Counted from the first letter of the stretch, positions 39,461 through 49,108 are shown. The stretch is 64,000 nt of DNA from DATAQC01 sp051005135 (GCA_051005135.1 JBPCJQ010000054.1:1-64000); one strand, 5' to 3'. Notes: a model not told the origin generated them from the letters alone. Made by a program: numbers and translations.

Positions 39461-40707
39461 GGCAGCCGCTCGACGCAATGGGTCACCATGTCGGCGCGGC
39501 TGACCGACTCCTGGTCGCCCGTCTCGAGGTTGCGCACGGTCACCGTGCCCTCGGACCGCTCCCGGGTCCCCACTACCAGGGCCAGAGCCGCTCCGGAGCG
39601 GTCGGCAGCCTTGAACTGGGCCCGCATCGACCGGCCGTCGAAGGCCCTATCGCAAGCCACCCCCGCAGCGCGCAGCTCGGCGGTGAGGCGCAGTGCCTCG
39701 GAGCCGCCGGTGGTGTCGACGACGAACACGTCGACGACGGCCGACGGGGCGGGGAACACACCCTCGGCATCGCACGCCAGGAGCAACCGCTCGACGCCCA
39801 AGCCGAAGCCGATGCCCGGCGTGGGCGGCCCTCCCAGGGCCTCGGCCAGCCCGTCGTAGCGGCCACCCCCACCCACCGCGTTCTGGGCCGAGGTGAGGGC
39901 GGTGGCAGCCAGCTCGAAAGTGGTACGGGTGTAGTAGTCGAGGCCCCGCACCAGGCGGGGCTCCAGGGTGAAAGCCACTCCCAGCGCCGACAGGTCGTCC
40001 TGCACCCGGGCGAAGTGGTGGCCGCACGCGTCACAGAGGTGGTCGACCGAGCGGGGGGCATCGACAGTCACCTGCCGACAGGCTGGGCGCTTGCAGTCGA
40101 GCACCCGCAACGGCGCCTCCAAGGCGCGCTCGCGGTGCTCATCGCAGAGACGGTCGGCGCGCTCGGCGAGAAAGGCGCTGAGAGCGGTCACATAGGCCGG
40201 CCGGCACGTCCCATCACCGAGCGAGTTCAGGAGGAGCTCTACCTGACCCAGCCCCAGCCCGGCCACCACCGAGGCGGCCAGGGCGATCACCTCGGCGTCG
40301 AGGTCGGGATCCTCGGGGCCCAGGGCTTCCACGCCAACCTGGTGGTGCTGGCGGTAGCGCCCTGCCTGGGCCCGCTCGTAGCGGAAGTTGGCAGCCGCGT
40401 ACCAGGCCTTGAACGGTAGCGGCGGCCGGTGCTGCACCCAGGCCCTCACCACCGATGCCGTGCCCTCGGGACGCAGGGCCAGGTGGCGGCCGCCCTTGTC
40501 GGCGAAGTCGTACATCTCCTTGCGTACCACGTCGGTGCCCTCGCCCAGGCGGGTGAACAGGCCGACGTCCTCGAACAGCGGGCTGACGACCAGGCCGTAG
40601 CCAGCCCGCTCGACCACCTGCGCGAACCTCGCCACCAGCGCCGCCCAGCGGGCCGACTCCGGAGCCAGCACGTCGTGGGTCCCCACCGGGGCTCGGAGCT
40701 CGGGCAC
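39457..40707 (-). CDS. hisS: Histidyl-tRNA synthetase
   Basis: Class II synthetase, 416 residues. It has the HisRS N-terminus ELRAPVGTHDVLAPE, motif 2 NFRYERAQAGRYRQHHQ, the histidine A signature VRGLDYYTRTTFEL and the glycine-rich GGGGRYDGLAEALGG. A pair of cysteine clusters (CKRPAC and CDACGHHF) within the catalytic insertion resembles those of other bacterial HisRS. It begins 13 nt after rel. Confidence 0.96.
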   Translation of the reverse strand: MPELRAPVGTHDVLAPESARWAALVARFAQVVERAGYGLVVSPLFEDVGLFTRLGEGTDVVRKEMYDFADKGGRHLALRPEGTASVVRAWVQHRPPLPFKAWYAAANFRYERAQAGRYRQHHQVGVEALGPEDPDLDAEVIALAASVVAGLGLGQVELLLNSLGDGTCRPAYVTALSAFLAERADRLCDEHRERALEAPLRVLDCKRPACRQVTVDAPRSVDHLCDACGHHFARVQDDLSALGVAFTLEPRLVRGLDYYTRTTFELAATALTSAQNAVGGGGRYDGLAEALGGPPTPGIGFGLGVERLLLACDAEGVFPAPSAVVDVFVVDTTGGSEALRLTAELRAAGVACDRAFDGRSMRAQFKAADRSGAALALVVGTRERSEGTVTVRNLETGDQESVSRADMVTHCVERLP

Positions 40708-40719
40708 TTCGGGAGGAGG

Positions 40720-42978
40720 TTACTTTGCGGCGGTTCCCGAACCGGGCAAGACGCGGTAGGCGTCGTAGACCGAGTCGATGCGCTTGAGGGTGGCCACCAG
40801 GGAGTCGAGGTGGGAGGGGTCGGCCAGCTCGAAGTCGAAGCGCAGGCGGGCCACCCGGTCGGTGCCGGTGTGGGTGAACGACGACACGATGTTGAGGTGG
40901 TGCTCGGCCAGCACGGTGGTGACGTCGCGCAACAGGCGCGAGCGGTCGAGCGCCTCCACCTCCACGGTGGCCACGAACGACCCGGACTGGTGGCGGTCCC
41001 ACTCCACCTCGATGGCCCGCTCCCCCATGGTCGTCGACAGGGCGACGGCGTTGGCACAGTCGGCGCGGTGCACCGACACCCCGCGACCGGTGGTGACGTA
41101 GCCGACGATGTCGTCGCCGGGGATGGGACTGCAGCACCGGGCCCTGCGCACCAGCATGTCGTCGAGGCCCTCCACGTGGATGCCGGGGTCGTCGCGGTGG
41201 CTCGGGCGCAGGGGCCGGCCGACGGTGGCAGGAAGCTGCTCCTCGGCGCCGCCGCCCCGCAGCTCCTTGGCCAGCCTCTGGGCCACCGACTGGGCGGAGA
41301 CATGGTTGTCGCCGATGGCGGCGTGGAGGGCCTCCACGTCGGCGTAGTTGAGGCTCTTGGCCACCTCCACCAGCACGGCCGAGGTGGCCAGCTTCTGGGC
41401 CGGCAGGCCCTCGCGGCGCATGGCCTTCACCAGGTCGTCGTGGCCGTTGGCGATGGCCTCGTCGCGCCGGGAACGGCTGAACCACTGGCGGATCTTGTTG
41501 CGGGCGCGCGGAGTGACGACCACCTTGAGCCAATCCCGGGAAGGCCCGGCCCCCTCAACTTTGGACGTGAAGATCTCGACCGTGTCGCCCGAAGCCAGCC
41601 TGGAGTCGAGAGGTATGAGGCGGCCGTTGACCCGGGCACCGATGCAGCGGTGGCCCACCTCAGTGTGGATGCTGTAGGCGAAGTCGATAGGGGTGGCGCC
41701 CACCGGCAGAGTGACCACCTTGCCCTTGGGCGAGAAGACGAACACCTCGTCTTGTTCCAGGTCGATCTTCAGCGTCTGCATGAACTCCTGGGGGTCGTCG
41801 GTGTCCTCCTGCCACTCCACGATGCGTGCCAGCCACGGCACCTCGGATCGGGCGCTCCCGTTCTTGTCCTTGTCCTTGTAGCCCCAGTGGGCGGCGATGC
41901 CTACCTCGGCCCGCCGGTGCATCTCCCTGGTGCGGATCTGCACTTCCAGGGGCTTGGCCTCCGGACCCACCACCGTGGTGTGCAATGACTGGTAGAGGTT
42001 GAACTTGGGCTGGGCGATGTAGTCCTTGAAGCGCCCCTGCACCGGCTTCCACGCCGCGTGGATGGTGCCCAGGGCGGCGTAGCAGTCCTTCACGCTCGAT
42101 GCCACCACCCGGATGCCGACCAGGTCGTATATGTCGTCGAAGTCGCGGCCCTTCACGACCATCTTCTCGTAGATGCTCCAGCTGTTCTTGGGCCTACCGG
42201 TGACGTCGGCGTCGATGCGCAGCTCCGCCAACCGGGCTGTGACCCCTTCCACGACCGCGGCCAGGTAGCGCTCCCGCTCAGGCGCTCGCACCGCAACCAT
42301 CTGCTCGATCTCGGCGTAGCGCTTGGGGTAGATGGTGGCGAAGGCCAGGTCTTCCAGTTGCCACTTGATGCTGGCCAGCCCCAGGCGGTGGGCCAGGGGC
42401 GCGTACACGTCGAGTGTCTCCTGGGCGATCCGCTGCTGCTTCTGCTGGGGCAGGGCGGCCAGAGTGCGCATGTTGTGGAGGCGGTCGGCCAGCTTGATAA
42501 GCAGGACCCGGATGTCCTTGGCCATGGCGACGAGCATCTTGCGCATGCTCGCGGCCTGCTGGGCCTCCTTGGACTCGAAGCGCAGCCGGTCGAGCTTGGT
42601 GACGCCGTCGACCATGGCCGCCACCTCGGTGCCGAACTCGGCGAGCACCTGGTCGATCGTCACGACCGTGTCCTCCACCGCGTCGTGCAGCAGGGCGGCC
42701 ACCAGCGTCACCTCGTCGAGGCCCAGATGGGCGAGGATCGAGGCCACCGCCACGGGATGGCGTATGTAGGGGTCGCCCGACACCCGTACCTGTCCCTCGT
42801 GGGCCTCGGCCGCCACCTCATAGGCACGGCGCAGGAGCAGCGTCGACGACTTCGGATGGCGGCGCCGGTAGGCGTCTATCACCTCGCCCAGCCCGTCGGC
42901 CACTGCGTTCGGACCACGCAGGCCTGCGGCCGACGCGCCGTTGCGCCGCCACGGCAGCACACGGTCGACGGCCGGCAT
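40720..42978 (-). CDS. rel: Bifunctional (p)ppGpp synthetase/hydrolase Rel
   Basis: Stringent-response enzyme, 752 residues, full length. Hydrolase domain: HPVAVASILAHLGLDEVTL and LLHDAVEDT (HDxxED). Synthetase domain: GRPKNSWSIYEKMVVKGRDF and YQSLHTTVVGP. TGS domain: VFVFSPKGKVVTLPVGAT. A cysteine motif RARCCSPIPGDDIVGY and a C-terminal ACT domain complete it. Both catalytic halves look intact, so it should make and destroy (p)ppGpp. It follows apt, as in most actinobacteria. Confidence 0.97.
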   Translation of the reverse strand: MPAVDRVLPWRRNGASAAGLRGPNAVADGLGEVIDAYRRRHPKSSTLLLRRAYEVAAEAHEGQVRVSGDPYIRHPVAVASILAHLGLDEVTLVAALLHDAVEDTVVTIDQVLAEFGTEVAAMVDGVTKLDRLRFESKEAQQAASMRKMLVAMAKDIRVLLIKLADRLHNMRTLAALPQQKQQRIAQETLDVYAPLAHRLGLASIKWQLEDLAFATIYPKRYAEIEQMVAVRAPERERYLAAVVEGVTARLAELRIDADVTGRPKNSWSIYEKMVVKGRDFDDIYDLVGIRVVASSVKDCYAALGTIHAAWKPVQGRFKDYIAQPKFNLYQSLHTTVVGPEAKPLEVQIRTREMHRRAEVGIAAHWGYKDKDKNGSARSEVPWLARIVEWQEDTDDPQEFMQTLKIDLEQDEVFVFSPKGKVVTLPVGATPIDFAYSIHTEVGHRCIGARVNGRLIPLDSRLASGDTVEIFTSKVEGAGPSRDWLKVVVTPRARNKIRQWFSRSRRDEAIANGHDDLVKAMRREGLPAQKLATSAVLVEVAKSLNYADVEALHAAIGDNHVSAQSVAQRLAKELRGGGAEEQLPATVGRPLRPSHRDDPGIHVEGLDDMLVRRARCCSPIPGDDIVGYVTTGRGVSVHRADCANAVALSTTMGERAIEVEWDRHQSGSFVATVEVEALDRSRLLRDVTTVLAEHHLNIVSSFTHTGTDRVARLRFDFELADPSHLDSLVATLKRIDSVYDAYRVLPGSGTAAK

Positions 42979-42985
42979 AGTCGCC

Positions 42986-43540
42986 CTACCGGTAGTGGAG
43001 GAGCGACGTGGTGTCGTAGCCCTCCAGGCGCCGGCGGCCTCCCAGGAAGTCGAGCTCGATCACGAAGGCCATGCGCATCACAGTGGCACCCAGGCGCTCC
43101 ACCAGGGCAACAGTGGCTTCGGCCGTGCCGCCGGTTGCCAGTACGTCGTCGACGACCAGCACCGCCTCGCCGGCCGTGACGGCATCGGCATGGATCTCCA
43201 GGCGGTCGGTGCCGTACTCCAGGGCGTAGTCCTCGCCCTCCACCAGACCGGGCAGCTTGGCCCTCTTGCGAACGGGGACGAAGCCCGCCCCCAGGCGATA
43301 GGCGACGGGAGCGGCCACGATGAAGCCCCTGGCCTCTATGCCCACCACCTTGTCGACCCGGCGGTCGCCCACGCCCGCCACCATGGCGTCGATGGCCATG
43401 GCGAACGCGGCCGGGTCGGCCAGCAGCGGGGTGATGTCGCGAAAGACGATGCCGGGCCGGGGAAAGTCGGGGATGTCCCGGACATGGTCGGCCAACCACT
43501 GCGTTCGGGCCACGCAGGCCAGCGAACCTTCGTCTGCCAT
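42986..43540 (-). CDS. apt: Adenine phosphoribosyltransferase
   Basis: Purine salvage enzyme, 184 residues. It has FRDITPLLADPAAF, IEARGFIVAAPVAYRLGAGF and the PRPP loop VLVVDDVLATGGTAEATVAL. ATG 43540 is preferred; the frame runs upstream without family similarity. A TAATCT hexamer 8 nt before the ATG (43549-43554) may allow transcription from within the secF-apt gap. It forms the secF-apt-rel neighbourhood common in gram-positives. Confidence 0.93.
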   Translation of the reverse strand: MADEGSLACVARTQWLADHVRDIPDFPRPGIVFRDITPLLADPAAFAMAIDAMVAGVGDRRVDKVVGIEARGFIVAAPVAYRLGAGFVPVRKRAKLPGLVEGEDYALEYGTDRLEIHADAVTAGEAVLVVDDVLATGGTAEATVALVERLGATVMRMAFVIELDFLGGRRRLEGYDTTSLLHYR

Positions 43541-43559
43541 CCCCGTCGAGATTACATCC

Positions 43560-44786
43560 CTACCGCTTCTTGCCCTTCTTGCGTGGACGAGGCGCCCCGG
43601 GCCGGTTGGCGGGGTGGGGACGGTTGGCGGTGGTAGGCGCACGGGCTCCCCCGCTCCTGCCAGCTGAGGAGCGGTCCGCGCTGGGCACGAGGGCGTCGTC
43701 GACGTCGGCGTCGCCATCGGGCGAACCATTGGCCCGGCCCCGCCTGGAGCCGGGCCGGCTGCCACCGCCCTGGGCCGCGGCTGCCGCTGCTGGCGTGAGC
43801 GGTGCATAGCCGCCCTTGGACGCTACCCGCTGGCGGATGGTGACGTAGCGGGGCTCGCGCTCTTTGATCATGGCCAGGATCGGCGAGGCCACGAAGATCG
43901 ACGAGTAGGCGCCCGTGATGAGGCCGACGAGCAGGGCCAGCCCGAAGTCCTTGAGGGCGGTGGCGCCGAGCACGCCCGAGCCGATCACCAACACCGAAAG
44001 GATCGGCATGATGGCCACCAGCGACGTGTTGATCGAACGCATCAGCACCTGGTTCATCGACAGGTTCACCACGTCGGAGTAGGTCATCCGCTGGGTCGTG
44101 GCCGTGGCCTTGGTGTTCTCCTGCACCTTGTCGAACACCACGACGGTGTCGTACAGCGAGTAACCGAGGATGGTGAGGAAGGCCACCACGGTGGCGGGGG
44201 TGACCTCGAAGCGCGACAGCGCGTAGACACCGACGGTCACCAAGATGTCGTGGATGACGGCCAGGAGGGCGGCCAGGGCCATCTTCCACTCGAAGCGCAA
44301 AGAGATGTAGATGGTGATGAGCACGAAGAACACGACGAGGGCGGTGCGAGCCTTCTTGGTGACGTCCTTGCCCCATGACGGGCCAACGTCGTTGACGCTC
44401 ACCTGGGACGGGTCGGCCTTGGCCACCTCCGCCAGCTTGTCGGTGACCTTGGCCTGATCCGCGATGGACTGGTGCTTGAACTCCACTCGCACGATGTCGC
44501 TACCGGCAATTTGGATCTTGGCCTCGCCCAGGCCGAGAGGCCGCAGCGCGTCGCGGGCCTTGGCCACCGACACGCCGGGGGCCTTGACCTCCCACGACGT
44601 GCCCCCTTTGAAGTCGATGCCATAGTTGAGGCCCTGGGTGAGCAGGGAGATGACGCCGAGCGCGATGACCACCCCGGAGAAGGCGAACCACCACCACTTG
44701 CGACCGACGAAATCGAACGCGGTCTCACCGTGGTAGAGCCGGTGACGCAGGCTGGCCTTGGCGGGCGGCGGGGAGGGCTCGCTCAC
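43560..44786 (-). CDS. secF: Protein translocase subunit SecF
   Basis: Membrane component that uses the proton-motive force to aid Sec export. The 408-residue protein has six membrane segments, GIDFKGGTSWEV in the first periplasmic region, and FLTILGYSLYDTVVVFDKV. The C-terminal ~90 residues form a basic Gly-, Arg- and Pro-rich cytoplasmic tail (RPRKKGKKR at the end), longer than in most homologues. GTG 44786 overlaps the secD stop (GTGA). Confidence 0.95.
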   Translation of the reverse strand: MSEPSPPPAKASLRHRLYHGETAFDFVGRKWWWFAFSGVVIALGVISLLTQGLNYGIDFKGGTSWEVKAPGVSVAKARDALRPLGLGEAKIQIAGSDIVRVEFKHQSIADQAKVTDKLAEVAKADPSQVSVNDVGPSWGKDVTKKARTALVVFFVLITIYISLRFEWKMALAALLAVIHDILVTVGVYALSRFEVTPATVVAFLTILGYSLYDTVVVFDKVQENTKATATTQRMTYSDVVNLSMNQVLMRSINTSLVAIMPILSVLVIGSGVLGATALKDFGLALLVGLITGAYSSIFVASPILAMIKEREPRYVTIRQRVASKGGYAPLTPAAAAAAQGGGSRPGSRRGRANGSPDGDADVDDALVPSADRSSAGRSGGARAPTTANRPHPANRPGAPRPRKKGKKR

Positions 44787-46177
44787 GCCGACGCCCCGCT
44801 GGGCTCGGCCGCCAGCCCCCGGGCCACGCCCACCCAGCGGGCCTGGGTGAAGAAGCGGTTGCGGCCCAGCAGCACCACCATGGGCCGGGTGAAGAAGTAG
44901 GCGATGACCACGTCGAGCAGCGTCGACAATCCCAAGAAGAAGGCGAAGCCTCGCACCGAGCCCACCGACAGCAGGTACAGCACGACGGCGCCGATGAACG
45001 ATGCCGCATCGGCGGCCAGGATGGTGCGGTAGGCCCGGGAGAAGCCCTTCTCCACCGACGAGCGGATGGTCTTGCCCGAGCGGATCTCGTCCTTGAGGCG
45101 CTCGAAGAACACCACATAGGAGTCCACGGTGACACCCACCGACACGATTATGCCGGTGGTGCCGGCCAGGCTCAGGGCCAGCCCGCTGGTCTGGCCCAGC
45201 AGGGTGACGATGGAGTAGATGAGGGCGCCGGAGATGCCCAGGCCCAGCCACACCACCACGCCCAGGGCCCGGTAGTAGGCGACCATGTAGAGGGCCACCA
45301 GGGCCAGGCCCACGATGCCGGCGACGATGCCCGCGTGCAACGAGTCCTTGCCCAGGCTGGCCGACACCGTCTGCACCGTCTGGGGCTGGAGCTGGACAGG
45401 CAGGGACCCGTAGCGCAGCACGAGGGCGAGGTCCTTGGCATCGCGCTCGCTGAAGTTGCCGGTGATCTGGCCGCTGCCGGGGAAGTTGGTGGTCTGTAAG
45501 GCGGGCGCCGACTTCACTACCCCGTCGAGGTCGATGGCGATCTGCTTGCCCTGGCCCACCGAGGTGGCCATGGCGTTCCAGTCCTTCTCGCCGCTGCCGG
45601 TGAGGCTGAAGTTCACCGACCACGACCCGTTGTTGGGGTCGACCTGGGCCGATGCCGATGAGATGGCTTGGCCCTTGACCGCCGCCGGCCCGAGCACGTA
45701 GCGGTTGGACACGTTGCCGTTCTTGTCCTTCTCGGGCAGGATCACCTGGGCTTTGGGGTCGTCCTGGTCGGCGGGAGTGGTCTTGGTGGCAACGGGATCG
45801 GTGCCGGCGGGCGGGGTGGCGCCCTCGGGCCCGATGGCCTGGATCACGGGCCGGAAGTAGAGCTGGGCGGTCTGGCCCACCACCTGCAGGGCCCGGTCGC
45901 GGTTCTTCACGCCGGGAAGCTGCACGATGATGGCGTTGCCCTGGCGGCTGATGTCGGGCTCGGCCACGCCCAGGGCGTCGACCCTACTGCGGATGATGGA
46001 GATGGCCTGGTCGAGCACGCTCGACGCCACCTTGGTCTTGGGCTGCAAGACGACCGACGCCCCCCCCTGGAGGTCGAGGCCGAGCTGCGGGGAATTGCCA
46101 CTGGCGACGGTGGCCCCCAGGGCCGCTACGGCGACCACGACGACGGCGACTAGGGACGCTACGGTGGCGCGCCGCAT
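44783..46177 (-). CDS. secD: Protein translocase subunit SecD
   Basis: Partner of SecF, 464 residues, with six membrane segments and a large exterior domain. Motifs include LGLDLQGGASVVLQPK, DALGVAEPDISRQGNAIIVQ and SVGVTVDSYVVFFERLKDEI. A Pro- and Asp-rich insertion (about 125-165) lies in the exterior domain. The ATG shares a base with the yajC stop (TGATG). Together with yajC and secF it makes a complete accessory complex. Confidence 0.96.
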   Translation of the reverse strand: MRRATVASLVAVVVVAVAALGATVASGNSPQLGLDLQGGASVVLQPKTKVASSVLDQAISIIRSRVDALGVAEPDISRQGNAIIVQLPGVKNRDRALQVVGQTAQLYFRPVIQAIGPEGATPPAGTDPVATKTTPADQDDPKAQVILPEKDKNGNVSNRYVLGPAAVKGQAISSASAQVDPNNGSWSVNFSLTGSGEKDWNAMATSVGQGKQIAIDLDGVVKSAPALQTTNFPGSGQITGNFSERDAKDLALVLRYGSLPVQLQPQTVQTVSASLGKDSLHAGIVAGIVGLALVALYMVAYYRALGVVVWLGLGISGALIYSIVTLLGQTSGLALSLAGTTGIIVSVGVTVDSYVVFFERLKDEIRSGKTIRSSVEKGFSRAYRTILAADAASFIGAVVLYLLSVGSVRGFAFFLGLSTLLDVVIAYFFTRPMVVLLGRNRFFTQARWVGVARGLAAEPSGASA

Positions 46178-46587
46178 CAGGACTCGTCGTCGCGGGGCGC
46201 CCGCTCGGTCGTGGCCTGCGGGACGGGCTGGTCGTGCCCGTGAGGGCTGTCGTCTTTCTCGCCGGCCTGCTCGTTGTCGTCGATGTCGTCTTCCATCTCG
46301 TCGTTTTCGATCTCGTCATCGTCGATCTCGTCGTCGGGTGAGCTCACCCGGCTGGACACACCCGCTCTCGACACCCGCACCACCACACCGGGGGCGATCT
46401 CCAACCACAGGGTGGTGTCGTCGGTGTCGGTGATGCTGCCGTAGATGCCACCGGCGGTTACCACGTCGTCGCCCACTTCCAGGCTGGCGGCCAGGGCCTG
46501 GGCCTGGCGCATGCGCTGTTGCTGGGGACGCACCAACAGCACCCAGAGCAGCACCAGGGGCACGAGGAAGAATAGGAGGGAAGCCAT
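46177..46587 (-). CDS. yajC: Preprotein translocase subunit YajC
   Basis: Small accessory membrane protein of the Sec system, 136 residues. One N-terminal membrane segment (LLFFLVPLVLLWVLLVRPQQ) and the core LEVGDDVVTAGGIYGSITD are typical. The C-terminal third is very acidic (repeated D, E and N, around 85-115), longer than in most homologues. A TAGGCT at 46615-46620 could be a -10 for yajC-secD-secF. Confidence 0.92.
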   Translation of the reverse strand: MASLLFFLVPLVLLWVLLVRPQQQRMRQAQALAASLEVGDDVVTAGGIYGSITDTDDTTLWLEIAPGVVVRVSRAGVSSRVSSPDDEIDDDEIENDEMEDDIDDNEQAGEKDDSPHGHDQPVPQATTERAPRDDES

Positions 46588-46658
46588 GGTGGGAAGCCCG
46601 ATGGGCCGGGGACGAGCCTAGCGCGGGGCCGGCTACCGGCTGCGGTCGGTGATCGGCC

Positions 46659-47705
46659 TCAGGGGCCGAACAGGCCGAGGTCGGGCGGGGCGGCCGATCC
46701 CGGCGAAGGGACGGCCAGGCCCAGATGGGACCATGCCGCCGGCGTGGCCACCCGCCCCCGGGGGGTGCGCATGAGCAGGCCCTGCTGGAGGAGGAACGGC
46801 TCGTAGACGTCTTCCACCGTCTCGGTGGCCTCCCCCACGCAGATGGCCAGGGTGGACAGACCCACCGGGCCGCCGCCGAAGCGCCTGCACACCGCGGCGA
46901 GGATGGCGCGGTCGACCTTGTCGAGGCCGAGCTCGTCGACCTCGAAGAGGGCCAGGCCCTCGGCCGCGGCGGCATGGGTGACCACGCCGTTGCCCCTTAC
47001 CTCGGCGTAGTCGCGTACCCGCCGCAGGAGGCGGTTGGCGATGCGGGGCGTGCCTCTTGCCCGGCGGGCGACCTCCCGCCCGCCCTCGGGGTCGAGGGCG
47101 ACCCCGAGGATGCCGGCGGCACGGGCGACGATGGCCTCGAGCTCGTGCACCTCGTAGTAGTCGAGGCGGGCCACGAAGCCGAAGCGGTCGCGCAGCGGGC
47201 CGGTGATGAGCCCGGTGCGGGTGGTGGCACCCACCAGGGTGAAGCGGGGCAGGTCGAGGCGAATGGAGCGGGCGGTGGGTCCCTTGCCCAGCACGATGTC
47301 GAGCTGGAAGTCCTCCATGGCGGGGTAGAGGACCTCCTCCACCACCCGGGGCAGGCGGTGGATCTCGTCGATGAACAGCACGTCGCCCTCGTCGAGGTTG
47401 GTGAGGACCGAGGCCAGGTCGCCGGCCCGCTCCAGGGCCGGGCCCGACGTCACCCGCATGTTCACCTCTCCTTCGGCGGCGACGATGGCGGCCAGGGTGG
47501 TCTTGCCCAGGCCGGGAGGGCCGGCCAGGAGGAGATGGTCGACGGGCTCTGCCCGCCGGCGGGCGGCTTCCAGCAGGATCTCCAGGTGCTGGCGCAGGCG
47601 AGCCTGCCCCACGAACTCGGCCAGGCGCCGGGGGCGCAGGCTGGCTTCCACCGGCGCGTCGGCCTCGGTGGGCGCCGCCGCCAGCAGCTCGTTGCGCATG
47701 GCCAT
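46659..47705 (-). CDS. ruvB: Holliday junction branch-migration ATPase RuvB
   Basis: Motor of the RuvAB branch-migration complex, 348 residues. It has LRPRRLAEFVGQ, Walker A GPPGLGKTTLA, Walker B LFIDEIHRLPR, GATTRTGLITGPLRDRFGF and the C-terminal winged-helix domain. ATG 47705 is preferred, with GGGAGGG just upstream, although ATG 47699 is also possible. It is the last gene of the SOS-controlled ruvC-ruvA-ruvB operon. Confidence 0.96.
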   Translation of the reverse strand: MAMRNELLAAAPTEADAPVEASLRPRRLAEFVGQARLRQHLEILLEAARRRAEPVDHLLLAGPPGLGKTTLAAIVAAEGEVNMRVTSGPALERAGDLASVLTNLDEGDVLFIDEIHRLPRVVEEVLYPAMEDFQLDIVLGKGPTARSIRLDLPRFTLVGATTRTGLITGPLRDRFGFVARLDYYEVHELEAIVARAAGILGVALDPEGGREVARRARGTPRIANRLLRRVRDYAEVRGNGVVTHAAAAEGLALFEVDELGLDKVDRAILAAVCRRFGGGPVGLSTLAICVGEATETVEDVYEPFLLQQGLLMRTPRGRVATPAAWSHLGLAVPSPGSAAPPDLGLFGP

Positions 47706-47715
47706 GCTCCCTCCC

Positions 47716-48321
47716 TTAACGCGCCGCGGCCAGGAGGCGCAGTGCCTGGCGCAGCAGCACCTCGACCTCCCCCTCGGCCGGCAGCTCGCGCAGCACCGAC
47801 GCCACCTCGTCAGCCGCATACCCCAGACCGGCCAGCGCGTCGCGCAGGTCGGCCCGGGCCGACGGGCCTCCATTGGCTTCGGCCATGGCCGCCGCCACCT
47901 CGGGCTCGAGATCGGGGAGGTCGAGCCGAGACTTGAGCTCGATGAGAAGGCGGGCAGCGGTCTTGCGGCCCACTCCTGGCACCAGGGTGAGGGCATCGAG
48001 GTCGCCCTCGGCCAACGACGTGCGCAGGTCGGTGGGGCCGTGCACCGACAAGATGGCGAGGGCCAGCGCGGGACCCACGCCGTGGGCGCCGATGAGGGCC
48101 TCGAAGCAGTCGCGCTCCTCGGCGGTGGCGAAGCCGTAGAGGCTCAGGGCGTCCTCTCGCACGTGCAGGTGGGTGTGCAGCACCACCGTGGCGCCGGGCT
48201 GGCCGAGCGACACCATGGTTGACGGGGCCACCACGCAGCGGTAGCCGACGCCGCCGACGTCGATCATCACCTCGCCCCGGGGCGAGCGGTGCACGAGGGT
48301 GCCCCGCAGCGACCCGATCAT
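47716..48321 (-). CDS. ruvA: Holliday junction DNA-binding subunit RuvA
   Basis: Tetrameric platform that binds four-way junctions and recruits RuvB. The 201-residue protein has the OB domain (MIGSLRGTLVHRSPRGEVMI), two helix-hairpin-helix motifs (IGAHGVGPALALAIL and LVPGVGRKTAARLLIELK) and the C-terminal RuvB-binding helices. ATG 48321 overlaps the ruvC stop (ATGA). Confidence 0.96.
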   Translation of the reverse strand: MIGSLRGTLVHRSPRGEVMIDVGGVGYRCVVAPSTMVSLGQPGATVVLHTHLHVREDALSLYGFATAEERDCFEALIGAHGVGPALALAILSVHGPTDLRTSLAEGDLDALTLVPGVGRKTAARLLIELKSRLDLPDLEPEVAAAMAEANGGPSARADLRDALAGLGYAADEVASVLRELPAEGEVEVLLRQALRLLAAAR

Positions 48322-48845
48322 GAGTATGAAGAGGCCACCCGGGCGGCCAGGGGGGCGGCGGCCAGGTGGCACAAGGCGAGGGCCAGGGCGTCGGCGGCGT
48401 CGGCGGGCCGGGGTGGATCGGCCAGGTCGAGCAGTGATGTCACCATGCGGGTCACCTGCTCCTTGGTAGCCGAGCCATAGCCCGCCACCGCGGATTTCAC
48501 CTCGTTGGGCGTGTACTGCACCACCTGCCAGCCGGCCTGGACGGCGGCGGCCAGCACCAGCCCGCTGGCCTGGCCCACCGACATGGCGGTGCGGGCGTTC
48601 ACCTGGAAGAACAGCCTCTCGACGGCGACCACCGGTGGCCCGTCGCCGTGAGCGGCCGCGGCGGGTGCAAGCTCGGCCAGCAGCCCTCGCAGCGCCGAGT
48701 CGAGCGAACCCAGGCGTTGGGGCAGTGGCTCGGACGGCGGCGTGGTGAGCACGCCGGCCACGACAGCCCGGTTCGTGCCCCCGGCACGGGCGACGCACCC
48801 GTAGCCACATCGCGATACCCCCGGGTCGATGCCGAGCACGAACAT
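48318..48845 (-). CDS. ruvC: Holliday junction resolvase RuvC
   Basis: Structure-specific endonuclease, 175 residues. The four acidic active-site residues fall in LGIDPGVSRCGYG, AVERLFFQVN and the C-terminal DAADALALALCH. A LexA-type palindrome overlaps the start codon, and a TAGAGT hexamer at 48855-48860 lies 9 nt before the ATG, giving a very short or no leader. The operon is therefore likely damage-inducible. Confidence 0.95.
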   Translation of the reverse strand: MFVLGIDPGVSRCGYGCVARAGGTNRAVVAGVLTTPPSEPLPQRLGSLDSALRGLLAELAPAAAAHGDGPPVVAVERLFFQVNARTAMSVGQASGLVLAAAVQAGWQVVQYTPNEVKSAVAGYGSATKEQVTRMVTSLLDLADPPRPADAADALALALCHLAAAPLAARVASSYS

Positions 48846-48852
48846 TTGTTCG
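48839..48852. promoter_or_regulatory. LexA-type SOS box over the ruvC start
   Basis: CGAAC-ATTT-GTTCG, a perfect match to the actinobacterial and Bacillus LexA palindrome CGAACN4GTTCG. It covers the ruvC ATG (48845-48843) and lies just downstream of the likely -10. Bound LexA would block initiation of ruvCAB transcription. Confidence 0.85.
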
Positions 48853-48860
48853 CAACTCTA

Positions 48861-49108
48861 GCCGATCTAATGCCTCGCGGCGCGGATGGTGGGGGTCGGC
48901 GGTTGTCAGCAGCCGGGGGCACCTCAGCTGAGCCCGAGGGCTATGGCCAGTGCCTGATCGAAGCGGCGGATCTTGGTGGGGCCAAGGTGGACCGCGGCAG
49001 GGGTTCCGACAGCCAATGGCCTCCTCACTGTGGCGTGCCAGCCAATCCCTGACCGCAGCCGAGACGATCGCGCCACGGTTGCGAGCGAGCCCAGCGGTGA
49101 CAGCCCGG
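48861..49108. other. Gap between yebC and ruvC
   Basis: About 250 bases with no convincing gene. A 64-codon minus-strand frame (48924-49118) has no recognisable motif and no start signal. No tRNA or repeat was seen. It may carry ruvC upstream regulatory DNA or a gene remnant. Confidence 0.4.
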
